A stretch of 64,000 nt of DNA from UBA10649 sp965227045. GTDB taxonomy: Bacteria > Actinomycetota > Actinomycetes > S36-B12. The stretch covers positions 1,240,001 through 1,304,000 of the forward strand of contig OZ245718.1 in the NCBI GenBank assembly GCA_965227045.1. Direction: 5' to 3'. Position 1 is the first letter of the stretch; the number at the start of each line of letters is the position of its first letter. The notes beneath the pieces were generated by a model. It made no database searches. It worked only from the letters and a program-made list of their open reading frames with translations, and was not told the origin of the DNA. The position numbers and the translations under genes are program-made. Below are positions 40,849 through 49,699 of this stretch, in pieces.

Positions 40849-41463
40849 ATGCCGACGGTCACCGTTGTCGACATCGGCATGTCGAACACGTGGTCGGTCA
40901 TCAACGCCTTCCGCTACTTGGGCGCCAAGGCGGAGGCCTCCGACGACCCCGCCGCAGTGACCTCGGCGGACGTGATCGTCCTGCCTGGCGTCGGTTCATT
41001 CCGGCTCGCGATGGATCGCCTCACGGAATCGGGACTGGCCGAGGCGATCGTCTCTGCGAGCCGCGATCGCAAGATCCTCGGGATCTGCCTCGGCATGCAG
41101 CTGCTCGCCACGAACGGAACCGAGGACGGCGACACGGCTGGTCTCGGCCTCATGCCGGGCCTGGTCGAGGCGTTCACGCCCGCCGACGTGGGTGACCGCA
41201 AGATCCCGCACGTCGGCTTCAATACCGTCGCACCCGCGCCGGGGTCGGTGCTCTTCGCGGGAGTGGCCGATCACCCCGACTTCTACTTCGTCCACAGCTA
41301 CCGGGTTCTGCCCGTCGACGCACCCGGCGAGGTCTCAACCGCGCACTACGGGACCGACTTCGTCGCCGCCTACGAGCACGAGAACCTCTACGCGACCCAG
41401 TTCCATCCAGAGAAGAGCCAGGCCAACGGACTGCAGCTGCTCAAGAACTTCCTGGACGCCTGA
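40849..41463 (+). CDS. HisH-like glutaminase subunit for the sugar amidotransferase
   Basis: A 204-residue class I glutamine amidotransferase of the HisH family. It has the PGVGSF block (46-51), the nucleophile Cys80 in LGICLGMQLL and the His-Glu pair in QFHPEKSQ near residue 188. It releases ammonia from glutamine for the partner HisF-like barrel. Here it starts two bases after the amidotransferase and two bases before the HisF-like gene, and no other histidine-biosynthesis gene is near. It therefore serves acetamidino-sugar formation, not imidazole-glycerol-phosphate synthesis. Start ATG 40849. Confidence 0.88.
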   Translation: MPTVTVVDIGMSNTWSVINAFRYLGAKAEASDDPAAVTSADVIVLPGVGSFRLAMDRLTESGLAEAIVSASRDRKILGICLGMQLLATNGTEDGDTAGLGLMPGLVEAFTPADVGDRKIPHVGFNTVAPAPGSVLFAGVADHPDFYFVHSYRVLPVDAPGEVSTAHYGTDFVAAYEHENLYATQFHPEKSQANGLQLLKNFLDA

Positions 41464-41465
41464 CG

Positions 41466-42266
41466 ATGCTCAAGAAGCGACTGATCTTCACCCTTCTGTT
41501 CAACAACGGCTCGTTCATGCTGAGCAGGAACTTCCGACTGCAGGGCATCGGCGACCTGGACTGGCTGCAGCGCAACTACGTGTTCAGCAACATCTCGGCC
41601 GCCATCGACGAGATCGTGGTGCTCAACGTGTCCCGAGGCGAGCCAGATGCCGAGCGGTTTCGCGATGCTCTTCGCCAGTTGACCGAGAGCTGCTTCATCC
41701 CCATCTCGGCCGGGGGCTGGGTGCGCAGCGTCGACGATGCGCGACTGCTCCTGCGCTCGGGCGCAGACAAGGTCGTTGTGAACTCTCCGCTCGCAGCCGA
41801 TCCCGATCTTGTGGCCGACCTTGCCGCCAACTTCGGCAAGCAGTGCGTCGTCGCATCGGTGGATCTCGCCAAGCCCGCCGGGGAGGACTGGCAGGTGCGT
41901 GTCGACGGCGGACAGCGCACCTTGCCGGGCACGGCGAGGGACTGGCTCGAATCGTTGGCGGAGCAGCCGATCGGCGACCTGTACCTCAATTCGATCGACC
42001 GCGACGGCACGGGTCAGGGCTACCATCTTGAAATGCTCGAGCAACTGCCGGCGGGTTTCAGCGTCCCGGTGATCATCGCCGGCGGAGCGGGCAACTCGGC
42101 GCATCTTGAACTCGGGCTTCGCGACGACCGCGTCGATGCGGTCGCAACCGCGCACCTGCTGAACTTCGTCGGTGACGGCCTCATCAAGGCTCGGCGGAAT
42201 CTGATCGACGCTGGCATCTCGCTGCCGGTTCGGTCCGTCGACATCCGCGACCTGCGAGCGCCATGA
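41466..42266 (+). CDS. HisF-like barrel subunit for the sugar amidotransferase
   Basis: A 266-residue TIM-barrel protein of the HisF family. ISAGGWVRSVDDARLLLRSG (about 79-98), GADKVVVNSPL, and LYLNSIDRDGTGQGYHLEML are family blocks. The first strand, where true HisF has a catalytic Asp (CLDV), reads FTLLFNNG, so that residue is lost. This fits the divergent branch that only channels ammonia from HisH to a sugar amidotransferase. It begins ATG 41466, and its stop overlaps the next oxidoreductase gene (ATGA). Confidence 0.86.
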   Translation: MLKKRLIFTLLFNNGSFMLSRNFRLQGIGDLDWLQRNYVFSNISAAIDEIVVLNVSRGEPDAERFRDALRQLTESCFIPISAGGWVRSVDDARLLLRSGADKVVVNSPLAADPDLVADLAANFGKQCVVASVDLAKPAGEDWQVRVDGGQRTLPGTARDWLESLAEQPIGDLYLNSIDRDGTGQGYHLEMLEQLPAGFSVPVIIAGGAGNSAHLELGLRDDRVDAVATAHLLNFVGDGLIKARRNLIDAGISLPVRSVDIRDLRAP

Positions 42267-43216
42267 GAATCGTCGTTGTCGGGACCGGGAGTGCCGGTTC
42301 CCGGCACGCCGCGATCGCGCGCCGACTCCTCCCCGACGCTGACATTGCCGTGGTGCGCACCGCCGAGGAACTGCAGCTCACGCGGATCGATATCGGGGTC
42401 ATCGCCTCCCCATCGACGACTCATGCCCGCGAGATCGATCTCCTGCGCGCAAGGGGCGCCCACCTGCTGATCGAAAAGCCACTCGCGGCACAGTCGGCCG
42501 ACGCACAGGGCACGGTCGGCGGCGAAGCGGCAGGCGGCCCGATCGAGCTGGTCGGCTACAACCTGCGCTTCACCGAGTCGCTGCAGAAGCTCCGGAGCGA
42601 ACTGCTCGCCGGCGCGATCGGCAAGCCCCTCACTGTGCGCTGCTCGACCGGCCAGTGGCTGCCCGAATGGCGACCCGACGCGGACTACCGAAACAGCGTG
42701 ACGGCACAGCGGTCCCTCGGCGGCGGCGTGCTGCTCGAACTCAGTCACGAGTTCGACTACCTCACCTGGCTGTTCGGCCTGCCCTCGTGGTTGATCGCGC
42801 ACGTGGCCCAGGTCAGCGATCTGGAAATCGACGTCGAGGACTCGGCCGAGATCCTCATGGGCTTCGAGCAGGGTGATGGCCGTCCGGCGGTCGGGAACGT
42901 CAGTCTCGACCTGTTCCGACGCAATGGCGGGCGCGAATGCACGGTAATCGGCTCCGACGGCAGCCTTCGCTGGGATGCCGTCGCGGGAACGGTCGAGCGA
43001 CTCGATGACGCAACGGCGGGCTGGCAAGTCCTCAGCCAGAAGAGCGACGACGTTCGCGAGAGCTACACCACCGAGTGGCGGCACTTCCTCGACTGCATCA
43101 ACGGCGACGCGGAACCTCTCATCACTCCACGCCAGGCGCTCGACTCCCTGCTCGTTGTCGAGGCCTGCCAACGTTCATCGGATGAGCACCGCCGCGTCGA
43201 GGTGGAGCGAGCATGA
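42263..43216 (+). CDS. Gfo/Idh/MocA-type oxidoreductase, PtmF-like position
   Basis: A 317-residue NAD(P)-dependent sugar oxidoreductase with the Rossmann loop VVVGTGSAGSRHAAIARR (4-21), VIASPSTTHAREIDLLRARG (about 46-65), IEKPLA (the conserved Lys) and GGGVLLELSHEFDYLTWLFG (His for catalysis). In Campylobacter legionaminate loci a PtmF protein of this general class stands with PtmA; the order here (oxidoreductase, cytidylyltransferase, SDR) is similar, so it probably acts early, in forming the GDP-sugar precursor. ATG 42263 overlaps the HisF-like stop; its own stop overlaps the next ATG (ATGA). Confidence 0.82.
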   Translation: MRIVVVGTGSAGSRHAAIARRLLPDADIAVVRTAEELQLTRIDIGVIASPSTTHAREIDLLRARGAHLLIEKPLAAQSADAQGTVGGEAAGGPIELVGYNLRFTESLQKLRSELLAGAIGKPLTVRCSTGQWLPEWRPDADYRNSVTAQRSLGGGVLLELSHEFDYLTWLFGLPSWLIAHVAQVSDLEIDVEDSAEILMGFEQGDGRPAVGNVSLDLFRRNGGRECTVIGSDGSLRWDAVAGTVERLDDATAGWQVLSQKSDDVRESYTTEWRHFLDCINGDAEPLITPRQALDSLLVVEACQRSSDEHRRVEVERA

Positions 43217-43905
43217 CCGCGATTGGAATGATCTTCGCCCGTGGCGGATCCAAGGGAATCCCGGACAAGAATCTCGTCCGGGTCGCCGGCATCCCACTGA
43301 TCACCCGCGCCGTTGCTACGGCGAAGGCCGTTCGCGGCCTGGATCGGGTCATCGTGTCGACCGACTCCGAGCAGATCGCCGAACTCGCGCGCGCGGCCGG
43401 CGCTGAGGTCCCGTTCATGCGTCCCGCGGCACTCGCCCGCGACGAGGCACCCGAGTGGCTCGCCTGGCGGCACGCACTGGAGTTCCTGCGCGACGAGGGC
43501 GGCGGGCTCCCCGACGTCATGGTCTCCGTGCCGACGACGGCGCCCTTGCGGCTGCCGAGCGATGTCGAGGCGGTGCTGGGCGAGTTCACGTCGGGCGACT
43601 GGGATGCCGTCATCACCGCGACTCCCGCGCGACGCAGCCCCTACTTCAACATGATCGGCATCGACCCATCCGGTGCCGCGAGCCTGGCCCTGATTCCGGC
43701 CGAGGGCTTCGCGCGCCGACAGGACACGCCCGTGCTCTATGACGTCTGCACGGTTGCGTACGCGGTGCGACCCGGGCACGTTCTCGACAACGCCTATCTC
43801 TTCGACGGTCGCGTCGGCACCGTTCTCATACCGGTCGAGCGGTCCTTGGACATCGATACCCCGTTCGACCTGCATCTCGCCGAACTGATCTTGAGCCGAT
43901 CCTGA
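43213..43905 (+). CDS. CMP-nonulosonate cytidylyltransferase (LegF/NeuA type)
   Basis: A 230-residue cytidylyltransferase that activates a nonulosonic acid with CTP. The signature ARGGSKGIPDKNLVRVAG (9-26) binds CTP, with ISTDSE-like IVSTDSEQIAE (47-57), MVSVPTTAPLRLPSDVEAVL (about 97-116), and the C-terminal Asp pair in SLDIDTPFDL for metal. LegI makes the acid two to three genes downstream, so the product is expected to be CMP-legionaminic acid or a derivative. ATG 43213 overlaps the oxidoreductase stop. Confidence 0.88.
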   Translation: MTAIGMIFARGGSKGIPDKNLVRVAGIPLITRAVATAKAVRGLDRVIVSTDSEQIAELARAAGAEVPFMRPAALARDEAPEWLAWRHALEFLRDEGGGLPDVMVSVPTTAPLRLPSDVEAVLGEFTSGDWDAVITATPARRSPYFNMIGIDPSGAASLALIPAEGFARRQDTPVLYDVCTVAYAVRPGHVLDNAYLFDGRVGTVLIPVERSLDIDTPFDLHLAELILSRS

Positions 43906-43943
43906 CCAGCCGTGATCGGTAGGCTCCGGCGGGGAGGATGGCG

Positions 43944-44708
43944 ATGCTGAACGGTCACGTCGTAGTTGTCACTGGCGCTGCGGGAACCATCGGCGCACCA
44001 GTGTGCTCGGCAATCGCTGCAAGCGGCGGCGTTCCCGTCGTCGCAGATATCGATGCGGATGCCGCGAAGGCCACCGTCGAAGGTCTCCACCGCGCCGGCT
44101 TCGAGGCAGACTGGGCACAGGTCGACATCACCGACAGCGCGGCCCTCGACTCGCTCATCTTCGACGTCAACGCATCGCGCGGACGAGTCGACGCCGTCGT
44201 GAACAGCGCGTACCCCCGAGGTGCCAGCTACGGCCGAGCGGTCGAGGACGTGACCTACGCGGACTTCTGCGACACGGTCGACGTGCACCTGGGCGGCTAC
44301 TTCCTCGTGGCGCAGCGATTCGGCCGCTACTTCCGGGGCCGCGGCACTGGGAGCATCGTCAACCTGGCCTCGATCTACGGCGTCTTCCCGCCCGACTTCA
44401 CGATGTACGAGGGCACCACCATGACGATGCCCGTGGAGTACGCGGCGACGAAGGCCGGGGTGGTCAGCCTCACGCGCTACTTTGCGCAGTACTACCTGCC
44501 GTACGGAGTGCGGTGCAACGCGGTGGCACCGGGCGGTGTCCGCGAGGACCAGCCGGCTTCCTTCCAGACGGCGTACGACGCGCGCAGCGGCCAGCGCGGT
44601 CTGCTCGAGCCCGAGGACATCGCCGGGACTGTGGTCTTCCTCGTCTCCGATGCGGCCCGGCACGTGACCGGCCAGGTCATCGTCGTCGACGACGGATGGT
44701 CGCTGTGA
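43944..44708 (+). CDS. Short-chain dehydrogenase, PtmA-like
   Basis: A 254-residue classical SDR. It has the NAD(P) loop VTGAAGTIGAPV (9-20), NSAYPRG, SIVNLASIYGVF and the catalytic YAATK (Tyr and Lys near 164-168), with an unusual insert MYEGTTMTMPVE before it. Homologues in legionaminate loci are named PtmA. ATG 43944 was preferred to ATG 43938 because GGGGAGG ends six bases before it, versus none before 43938. The stop overlaps the LegB-like gene's GTG by three bases. Its precise step is not settled even for the family. Confidence 0.83.
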   Translation: MLNGHVVVVTGAAGTIGAPVCSAIAASGGVPVVADIDADAAKATVEGLHRAGFEADWAQVDITDSAALDSLIFDVNASRGRVDAVVNSAYPRGASYGRAVEDVTYADFCDTVDVHLGGYFLVAQRFGRYFRGRGTGSIVNLASIYGVFPPDFTMYEGTTMTMPVEYAATKAGVVSLTRYFAQYYLPYGVRCNAVAPGGVREDQPASFQTAYDARSGQRGLLEPEDIAGTVVFLVSDAARHVTGQVIVVDDGWSL

Positions 44709-45703
44709 GCACGATCCTCGTCACTGGGGCCGACGGGTTCATCGGTTCGCATCTGGTCGAGGCGCTCGTCCGTGAAGGCCACGATGTGCGCGCCTTCACG
44801 ATGTACAACTCCTTCAACTCGTGGGGCTGGCTCGACGACTGCGCCCCTGACGTGGCTGGCCAGTTCGACGTCCACGCAGGCGACATTCGCGACCCCAACG
44901 GCGTGCGCACCGCGATGCAGGGCCGCGACATCGTCCTGCACCTTGCCGCGCTCATCGGCATCCCGTTCTCGTACCACTCCCCCGACTCGTACATCGACAC
45001 GAACATCCGTGGCACCCTCAACGTGCTGCAGGCGGCTCGAGAGCTGGGCACGCATCAGGTGATCCACACGTCGACGAGCGAGGTGTACGGCACCGCTCGG
45101 TTCGTCCCGATCACCGAGAGTCATCCGCTGCAGGGCCAATCCCCGTATGCGGCGAGCAAGATCGGCGCCGACCAGATGGCGCTGTCCTTCCATCGTTCCT
45201 TCGGCACGCCGGTGACCGTGCTGCGTCCCTTCAACACGTACGGGCCGCGACAGTCCGCGCGCGCGGTGATCCCGACCGTCATCACGCAGCTCGAGCGCAC
45301 AGGCGGGCGGGTCGATCTCGGCTCCGTGCATCCCACGCGCGACTTCAGCCACGTCAGCGACACCGTGAACGGTTTCATCGCGGCCATTGGTGCGCTCGGC
45401 GCCATCGGCGAGGAGGTCAACCTCGGCAGCGGGTTCGAGGTGAGCATCGAGGAGACGGTCAACCAGATTGCCGACATCATGGGCGTCACCGCCGAGATCC
45501 ACACCACCGACGAACGGGTGCGGCCCGCTCTGAGCGAGGTCGAGCGCCTGTGGGCCGACAACGCCAAGGCCAAGGAGCTCATGGACTGGCATCCACTGTT
45601 CGTCGGCCTGGACGGATTCCACAGCGGCCTGCTCGACACGGTTGCCTGGTTCCGTGAGCCGGAGAATCTTGCTCGGTTCAAGTCCGGCGGCTACGTCGTA
45701 TGA
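44705..45703 (+). CDS. legB: LegB-like sugar-nucleotide 4,6-dehydratase
   Basis: A 332-residue extended SDR. It has the NAD loop VTGADGFIGSHLVEAL (6-21), LHLAALIGIPFSYHSPDSYI (about 79-98), TSTSEVYGTARFVPI and YAASK for the catalytic Tyr/Lys; the TSEVYG form is usual in 4,6-dehydratases. In the legionaminic acid route LegB converts GDP- or UDP-N-acetylglucosamine to the 4-keto-6-deoxy sugar. GTG 44705 overlaps the SDR stop; its own stop overlaps the LegI-like ATG. Direct linkage to LegI and LegG supports the assignment. Confidence 0.82.
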   Translation: MSTILVTGADGFIGSHLVEALVREGHDVRAFTMYNSFNSWGWLDDCAPDVAGQFDVHAGDIRDPNGVRTAMQGRDIVLHLAALIGIPFSYHSPDSYIDTNIRGTLNVLQAARELGTHQVIHTSTSEVYGTARFVPITESHPLQGQSPYAASKIGADQMALSFHRSFGTPVTVLRPFNTYGPRQSARAVIPTVITQLERTGGRVDLGSVHPTRDFSHVSDTVNGFIAAIGALGAIGEEVNLGSGFEVSIEETVNQIADIMGVTAEIHTTDERVRPALSEVERLWADNAKAKELMDWHPLFVGLDGFHSGLLDTVAWFREPENLARFKSGGYVV

Positions 45704-46701
45704 CCACCCTCGTCATCGCCGAGGCGGGGGTCAATCACAACGGTGACCTGGCGACCGCTCTCGGCCTGGTCGACGCGGCGGCGAACGCCGGTGCCGACAT
45801 CGTGAAGTTCCAGACGTTCAGCGCCGATCGGCTGGTGACGCTCACGGCCGCGAAGGCCGAGTACCAGACCGCGCATGGGGCTGCTGGCGAGACGCAGCAC
45901 GATCTGCTCAGGCGCCTAGAGCTCTCGCGGGCCGACCACGAGGCATTGATGGCACGCGCGGACGCGCACGGCATCGAGTTCTTGTCGACGGGCTTCGACG
46001 AGCAGAGCGTCGACATGCTCATCGACTTGGGTGTGCGTCGACTGAAGATCCCGTCCGGCGAGATCACCAACCTGCCCTACCTGCGCCACGCGGGCGGACG
46101 CGGACTGCCGCTGATCTTGTCGACGGGCATGGCTGACCTTGACGAGGTTTCGGCTGCGCTCAGTGCCCTCGAGAGTGCGGGCGCTGGCCGCGCCGACGTG
46201 ACAGTGCTGCACTGCACGACCGCGTACCCCACGCCGTCGGCGGAGGCTAACCTGCACGCCATGGTCACGATGGCGGACGAACTCGGCGTCCGGGTCGGGT
46301 ACTCCGATCACACGATGGGCCACGAGATCGCCGTTGCTGCAGTCGCGCTCGGCGCGACCGTCATCGAGAAGCACCTGACTTTGGATCGCAGCGCTGCGGG
46401 GCCGGACCACGCGGCGAGCCTGGAGCCGGCCGAGTTCGCGGAGATGGTGCGCGCGATTCGCAGCGTGGAGCAGGCACTCGGAGACGGCACGAAGGTGGCT
46501 CAGCCGAGCGAGATCGCCAACAAGGAGGCGGCGCGGCGGTCACTAGTCGCGATCGCACCGATACGCGCGGGCGAGCTGTTCAACTCGGCCAACATCGCCG
46601 CGAAGCGACCGGGCTCGGGACTGTCGCCGATGCACTGGGACGACGTCATCGGCACCCGTGCACCGCGCGACTTCGACGTCGACGAACTGGTCGAGCGATG
46701 A
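45700..46701 (+). CDS. legI: Nonulosonic acid synthase (LegI/NeuB type)
   Basis: A 333-residue NeuB-family synthase condensing phosphoenolpyruvate with a 6-carbon amino sugar to give a nonulosonic acid. It has an N-terminal barrel with IAEAGVNHNGD (6-16), GADIVKFQTF (about 31-40), LKIPSGEITNLPYLRHAG, GYSDHTMGHEIAVAAVALGA (about 204-223) and VIEKHLTLDR. The C-terminal SAF antifreeze-like domain is seen in RRSLVAIAPIRAGELFNSAN and ends in the usual R-P-G-x-G-L-x-P stretch. The partners LegB and LegG point to N,N'-diacetyllegionaminate, though sialic acid is the alternative. Confidence 0.88.
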   Translation: MTTLVIAEAGVNHNGDLATALGLVDAAANAGADIVKFQTFSADRLVTLTAAKAEYQTAHGAAGETQHDLLRRLELSRADHEALMARADAHGIEFLSTGFDEQSVDMLIDLGVRRLKIPSGEITNLPYLRHAGGRGLPLILSTGMADLDEVSAALSALESAGAGRADVTVLHCTTAYPTPSAEANLHAMVTMADELGVRVGYSDHTMGHEIAVAAVALGATVIEKHLTLDRSAAGPDHAASLEPAEFAEMVRAIRSVEQALGDGTKVAQPSEIANKEAARRSLVAIAPIRAGELFNSANIAAKRPGSGLSPMHWDDVIGTRAPRDFDVDELVER

Positions 46702-47852
46702 GGCGTGTGTGCGTAGTGACCGGGACGCGAGCCGAGTACGGCCTGCTCCGCTGGCTGATGTCAGGCATTCGCGATTCGGACTCGCTCACCCTTCAGGTGC
46801 TTGTCACCGGTGCTCACCTGTCGCCGGAGTTCGGACTGACGTACCGCGACATCGAGGCGGACGGCTTCAGTATCGATGCCAAGGTCGACATGCTGCTGAG
46901 CTCCGACACGCCCGTTGGCGTCACCAAGTCCATGGGACTTGGCCTGATCGGGCTCGCGGACGCCTACGCACGATTGGAGCCGGACCTGGTCGTTGTCCTC
47001 GGCGACCGTTACGAGACCTGGTGCGCAGCCGCGGCCGCGATGGTCGCGCGCATTCCCATCGCGCACATCCACGGTGGCGAGGTCACCGAGGGCGCGATCG
47101 ACGAGGCCATCCGGCACGGCATCACGAAGATGTCGCATCTGCACTTCGTTGCGGCACCCGCGTATCGCGAGCGGGTCATCCAGCTGGGCGAGGATCCGGA
47201 CCGCGTGTTTGTCGTAGGCGGACTCGGCCTTGACAGCATCGAACGGCTCGATCTCCTCGACCGCGATCAACTCGAGGAGTCCCTCGACTTCTCCCTCGGG
47301 GATCGCTCACTGCTCATCGGTCTCCACCCGGTGACCCTTGACGGAGTTCCGTCGGAGGTCGCGATGGCCGAGCTCCTCGCCGCGCTGAGCGAGCAACGAT
47401 CCACGCAGCTGATCTTCACCATGCCGAACGCCGATACCGATGGCCGTGTCATCCAGGCAATGATCCGCGATTTCGTTTCGGATCATCCGAACGCCAAGGC
47501 CTTCACCTCGCTGGGCCAACTTCGATTCCTGTCATGCGTGCAGCACGTCGACGCGGTGGTGGGCAACTCGTCGAGCGGACTGCTCGAGGCCCCGTCGTTC
47601 CACACGCCGACGATCAACATCGGCGCGCGACAGCGCGGACGACTCGAGGCGTCGAGCGTGATCGACTGCGACCCCACTCGCGAATCGATCGTCGCCGCGC
47701 TCGCCCGCATCGACGATGCCGAGTTCCAGGCCGTTGTTGCGACAACGGTGAATCCGTACGGATCACCCGGGGCGAGCGATGCAATCGTCGACGTGATCGA
47801 GCGGACGCCGACCGAGGGCCTTCTGGTCAAGAGGTTCCACGACCTGAACTAG
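46698..47852 (+). CDS. legG: UDP/GDP-sugar hydrolysing 2-epimerase (LegG/NeuC type)
   Basis: A 384-residue hydrolysing 2-epimerase that releases the nucleotide while inverting C2, giving the mannosamine-type sugar used by LegI. It has CVVTGTRAEYGLLRWLM (5-21), VVVLGDRYETWCAAAAA (about 98-114), HIHGGEVTEGAIDEAIRHGI (about 123-142; catalytic acids and His) and VVGNSSSGLLEAPSFHTPTI. ATG 46698 overlaps the LegI stop. It is the last gene of the nonulosonate operon. Its TAG lies in a CTAG that is also the stop of the convergent ABC gene. Confidence 0.87.
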   Translation: MRRVCVVTGTRAEYGLLRWLMSGIRDSDSLTLQVLVTGAHLSPEFGLTYRDIEADGFSIDAKVDMLLSSDTPVGVTKSMGLGLIGLADAYARLEPDLVVVLGDRYETWCAAAAAMVARIPIAHIHGGEVTEGAIDEAIRHGITKMSHLHFVAAPAYRERVIQLGEDPDRVFVVGGLGLDSIERLDLLDRDQLEESLDFSLGDRSLLIGLHPVTLDGVPSEVAMAELLAALSEQRSTQLIFTMPNADTDGRVIQAMIRDFVSDHPNAKAFTSLGQLRFLSCVQHVDAVVGNSSSGLLEAPSFHTPTINIGARQRGRLEASSVIDCDPTRESIVAALARIDDAEFQAVVATTVNPYGSPGASDAIVDVIERTPTEGLLVKRFHDLN

Positions 47853-49696
47853 AGGCCGAGCAGCTTCGCCTGCCGGTTGAGAGCGGGTGCCGCGTCGCGG
47901 ACCTCGTCGAAGGTCCCGATCGATGCCAGCCGGCCGGCATCGATGTACGCAACCTGATCGCAGTCGCGGATCGTCGCGAGCCGGTGGGCAATGATGATGA
48001 GAGTCACCTCGCCCGACAGGTCCGCGATGCTCGCAGCAATGGTCGCTTCGGTCTCGGCATCGAGTGCGCTCGTCGCCTCGTCGAGTACCAGCAGTCGCGG
48101 ACGCGTGTAGAGAGCGCGGGCCAGGCCGAGGCGCTGCCGCTGCCCGCCGCTGAGCCGCACCCCGTGCTCGCCGACGATGGTGAGCAACCCCTCCCGCTGG
48201 TCGCGCAGGAAGTCGGCGAGGTGGGCGCGTTCCAGCGCCTCCCAGACCCGAGTGTCGTCGATCAGTTCCTCCGGCAGCCCGAGGGCGACGTTGCGTCGGA
48301 TGTCGGCGTTCATCACGGCGATGTCCTGCGGCACGTACGACACCGCACCTGGCCACTCGCGGATCGCCTCGCTGGGCGAGGTGCCCGACAGGCTGACCGA
48401 TCCCTCGTCCGGCGTGAGGACGCCGAGGATGATGTCGGCGAGTGTCGACTTTCCCGCTCCGGTCGAGCCGACGAGGGCGAGTGACGTCGCCGCAGGAATG
48501 CGCAGCGTCACCGCGTGCGCGGCAGGTCGATCGGCTCCCGGGTAGGTCAAGGACACGCCCTGGAGATCGACAGACGCCTCGAAGCCGGGATACCCGTGCG
48601 TCATTCCGTCCTGCAGCCGCGTCCGTACCTCAGGTCCGAGTTGGACCGGTTCGACGGTCTTCGTCGCCAGGTCCAGCTCGGCAGCAAGGGCGAACGTGTC
48701 CTCCGCAGTGCCGCCTTCGCGACGGATGATCAACGCCGCGGACTGGAGCCTGAGCAAGGACGGCATCACCCGCGACGCAGCCGCCAGGAAGACGGCGATG
48801 ACGGCTACCGCAGCGGCCGAGTCCCTCGTAAGGAACTGCGATGCGGCAAGCAGCGCACCGCCGACGATCAGCGCGACCTCGAAGACGTACTTCGACACCT
48901 GGCCCATGACCTGCAGGTTCGCCTGCACGCGAGCCGCGACCCATCGCAGGTCGCGGAACCGCTCGACGAACATGCCGCGACGACCCATCACCGACACCTC
49001 GCGGTACGTGCGAAGTACCTCTTGCACGGCCTCGTAGCTCTCGATCTGTGTATCCGAGGACTCGCGCCCGAGTCGCTCGGTCCAGCCCGCGATGAGCTTG
49101 TGCAGTCCCAGCCCCACCACCGCGAAGAACACCACCGTGAACAGCGTGACGATCGGATCGATGAAGAACAGTCCGACGGCGAACGCGACGAGCAACGACG
49201 CTTCAGCGACGATCACCACGGCCTGGCCGAGCACTCCCAAGGTGATGGCGTTCACGCCTACCGTCAGCGCGTAGCCGACCTCCTGACTTGAACGCCGCTG
49301 GACGTCGAGCAAGGGCTGCGTGAGCAACTGGCTCGCCAGCTTGCTGGAAATCATCGCCTGTCGGTTGGCGAGCAGCGCGAACACGCGTCTGGTGACGAAG
49401 AAGCTCGCGGCACTCTTGGCGACCATGAGCAGACCCGCGACAACCCCGAGCGTGACGGCAAGCGAATAGGGATCGTCCTCGCTCACGCCAAACGTCTGCA
49501 TCGCCCTGTCGATGAGCGGCGGGATGTCGCCCGTTGCCGCGCCCGCGGCCAGCAGCGCGACGAGTCCGATGAGGACGACGGCGATCAGGTCGAGCAGGGC
49601 GAGCGACGCCTGCAGAACGGATACCAGGACGAGTACGCGGCGATCTCGGGCGCTCACCAGCGCCAGGGCGGCGCGTACGTCCGACCAGACCTTCAT
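47849..49696 (-). CDS. ABC transporter, PglK-type flippase candidate
   Basis: A 615-residue half-transporter with an N-terminal exporter domain of six hydrophobic segments. An ATPase domain from about 370 has GSTGAGKST (Walker A), LSGGQRQRLGLARAL (signature), LLVLDEATSALD and IIIAHRLAT (His switch). PglK-like proteins flip lipid-linked oligosaccharides; this is the likely role because the gene is enclosed by glycan-assembly genes and no Wzx-type flippase is in the window. It is preceded by three bases and the BY-kinase stop. It differs clearly from the lasso exporter at 12554. A peptide or drug exporter cannot be ruled out. Confidence 0.8.
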   Translation of the reverse strand: MKVWSDVRAALALVSARDRRVLVLVSVLQASLALLDLIAVVLIGLVALLAAGAATGDIPPLIDRAMQTFGVSEDDPYSLAVTLGVVAGLLMVAKSAASFFVTRRVFALLANRQAMISSKLASQLLTQPLLDVQRRSSQEVGYALTVGVNAITLGVLGQAVVIVAEASLLVAFAVGLFFIDPIVTLFTVVFFAVVGLGLHKLIAGWTERLGRESSDTQIESYEAVQEVLRTYREVSVMGRRGMFVERFRDLRWVAARVQANLQVMGQVSKYVFEVALIVGGALLAASQFLTRDSAAAVAVIAVFLAAASRVMPSLLRLQSAALIIRREGGTAEDTFALAAELDLATKTVEPVQLGPEVRTRLQDGMTHGYPGFEASVDLQGVSLTYPGADRPAAHAVTLRIPAATSLALVGSTGAGKSTLADIILGVLTPDEGSVSLSGTSPSEAIREWPGAVSYVPQDIAVMNADIRRNVALGLPEELIDDTRVWEALERAHLADFLRDQREGLLTIVGEHGVRLSGGQRQRLGLARALYTRPRLLVLDEATSALDAETEATIAASIADLSGEVTLIIIAHRLATIRDCDQVAYIDAGRLASIGTFDEVRDAAPALNRQAKLLGL

Positions 49697-49699
49697 GCC

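Noticed and set aside
40849..42266. HisH and HisF as part of histidine biosynthesis
   Set aside because: No other his genes nearby, a sugar amidotransferase directly upstream, and HisF lacks its first catalytic Asp.
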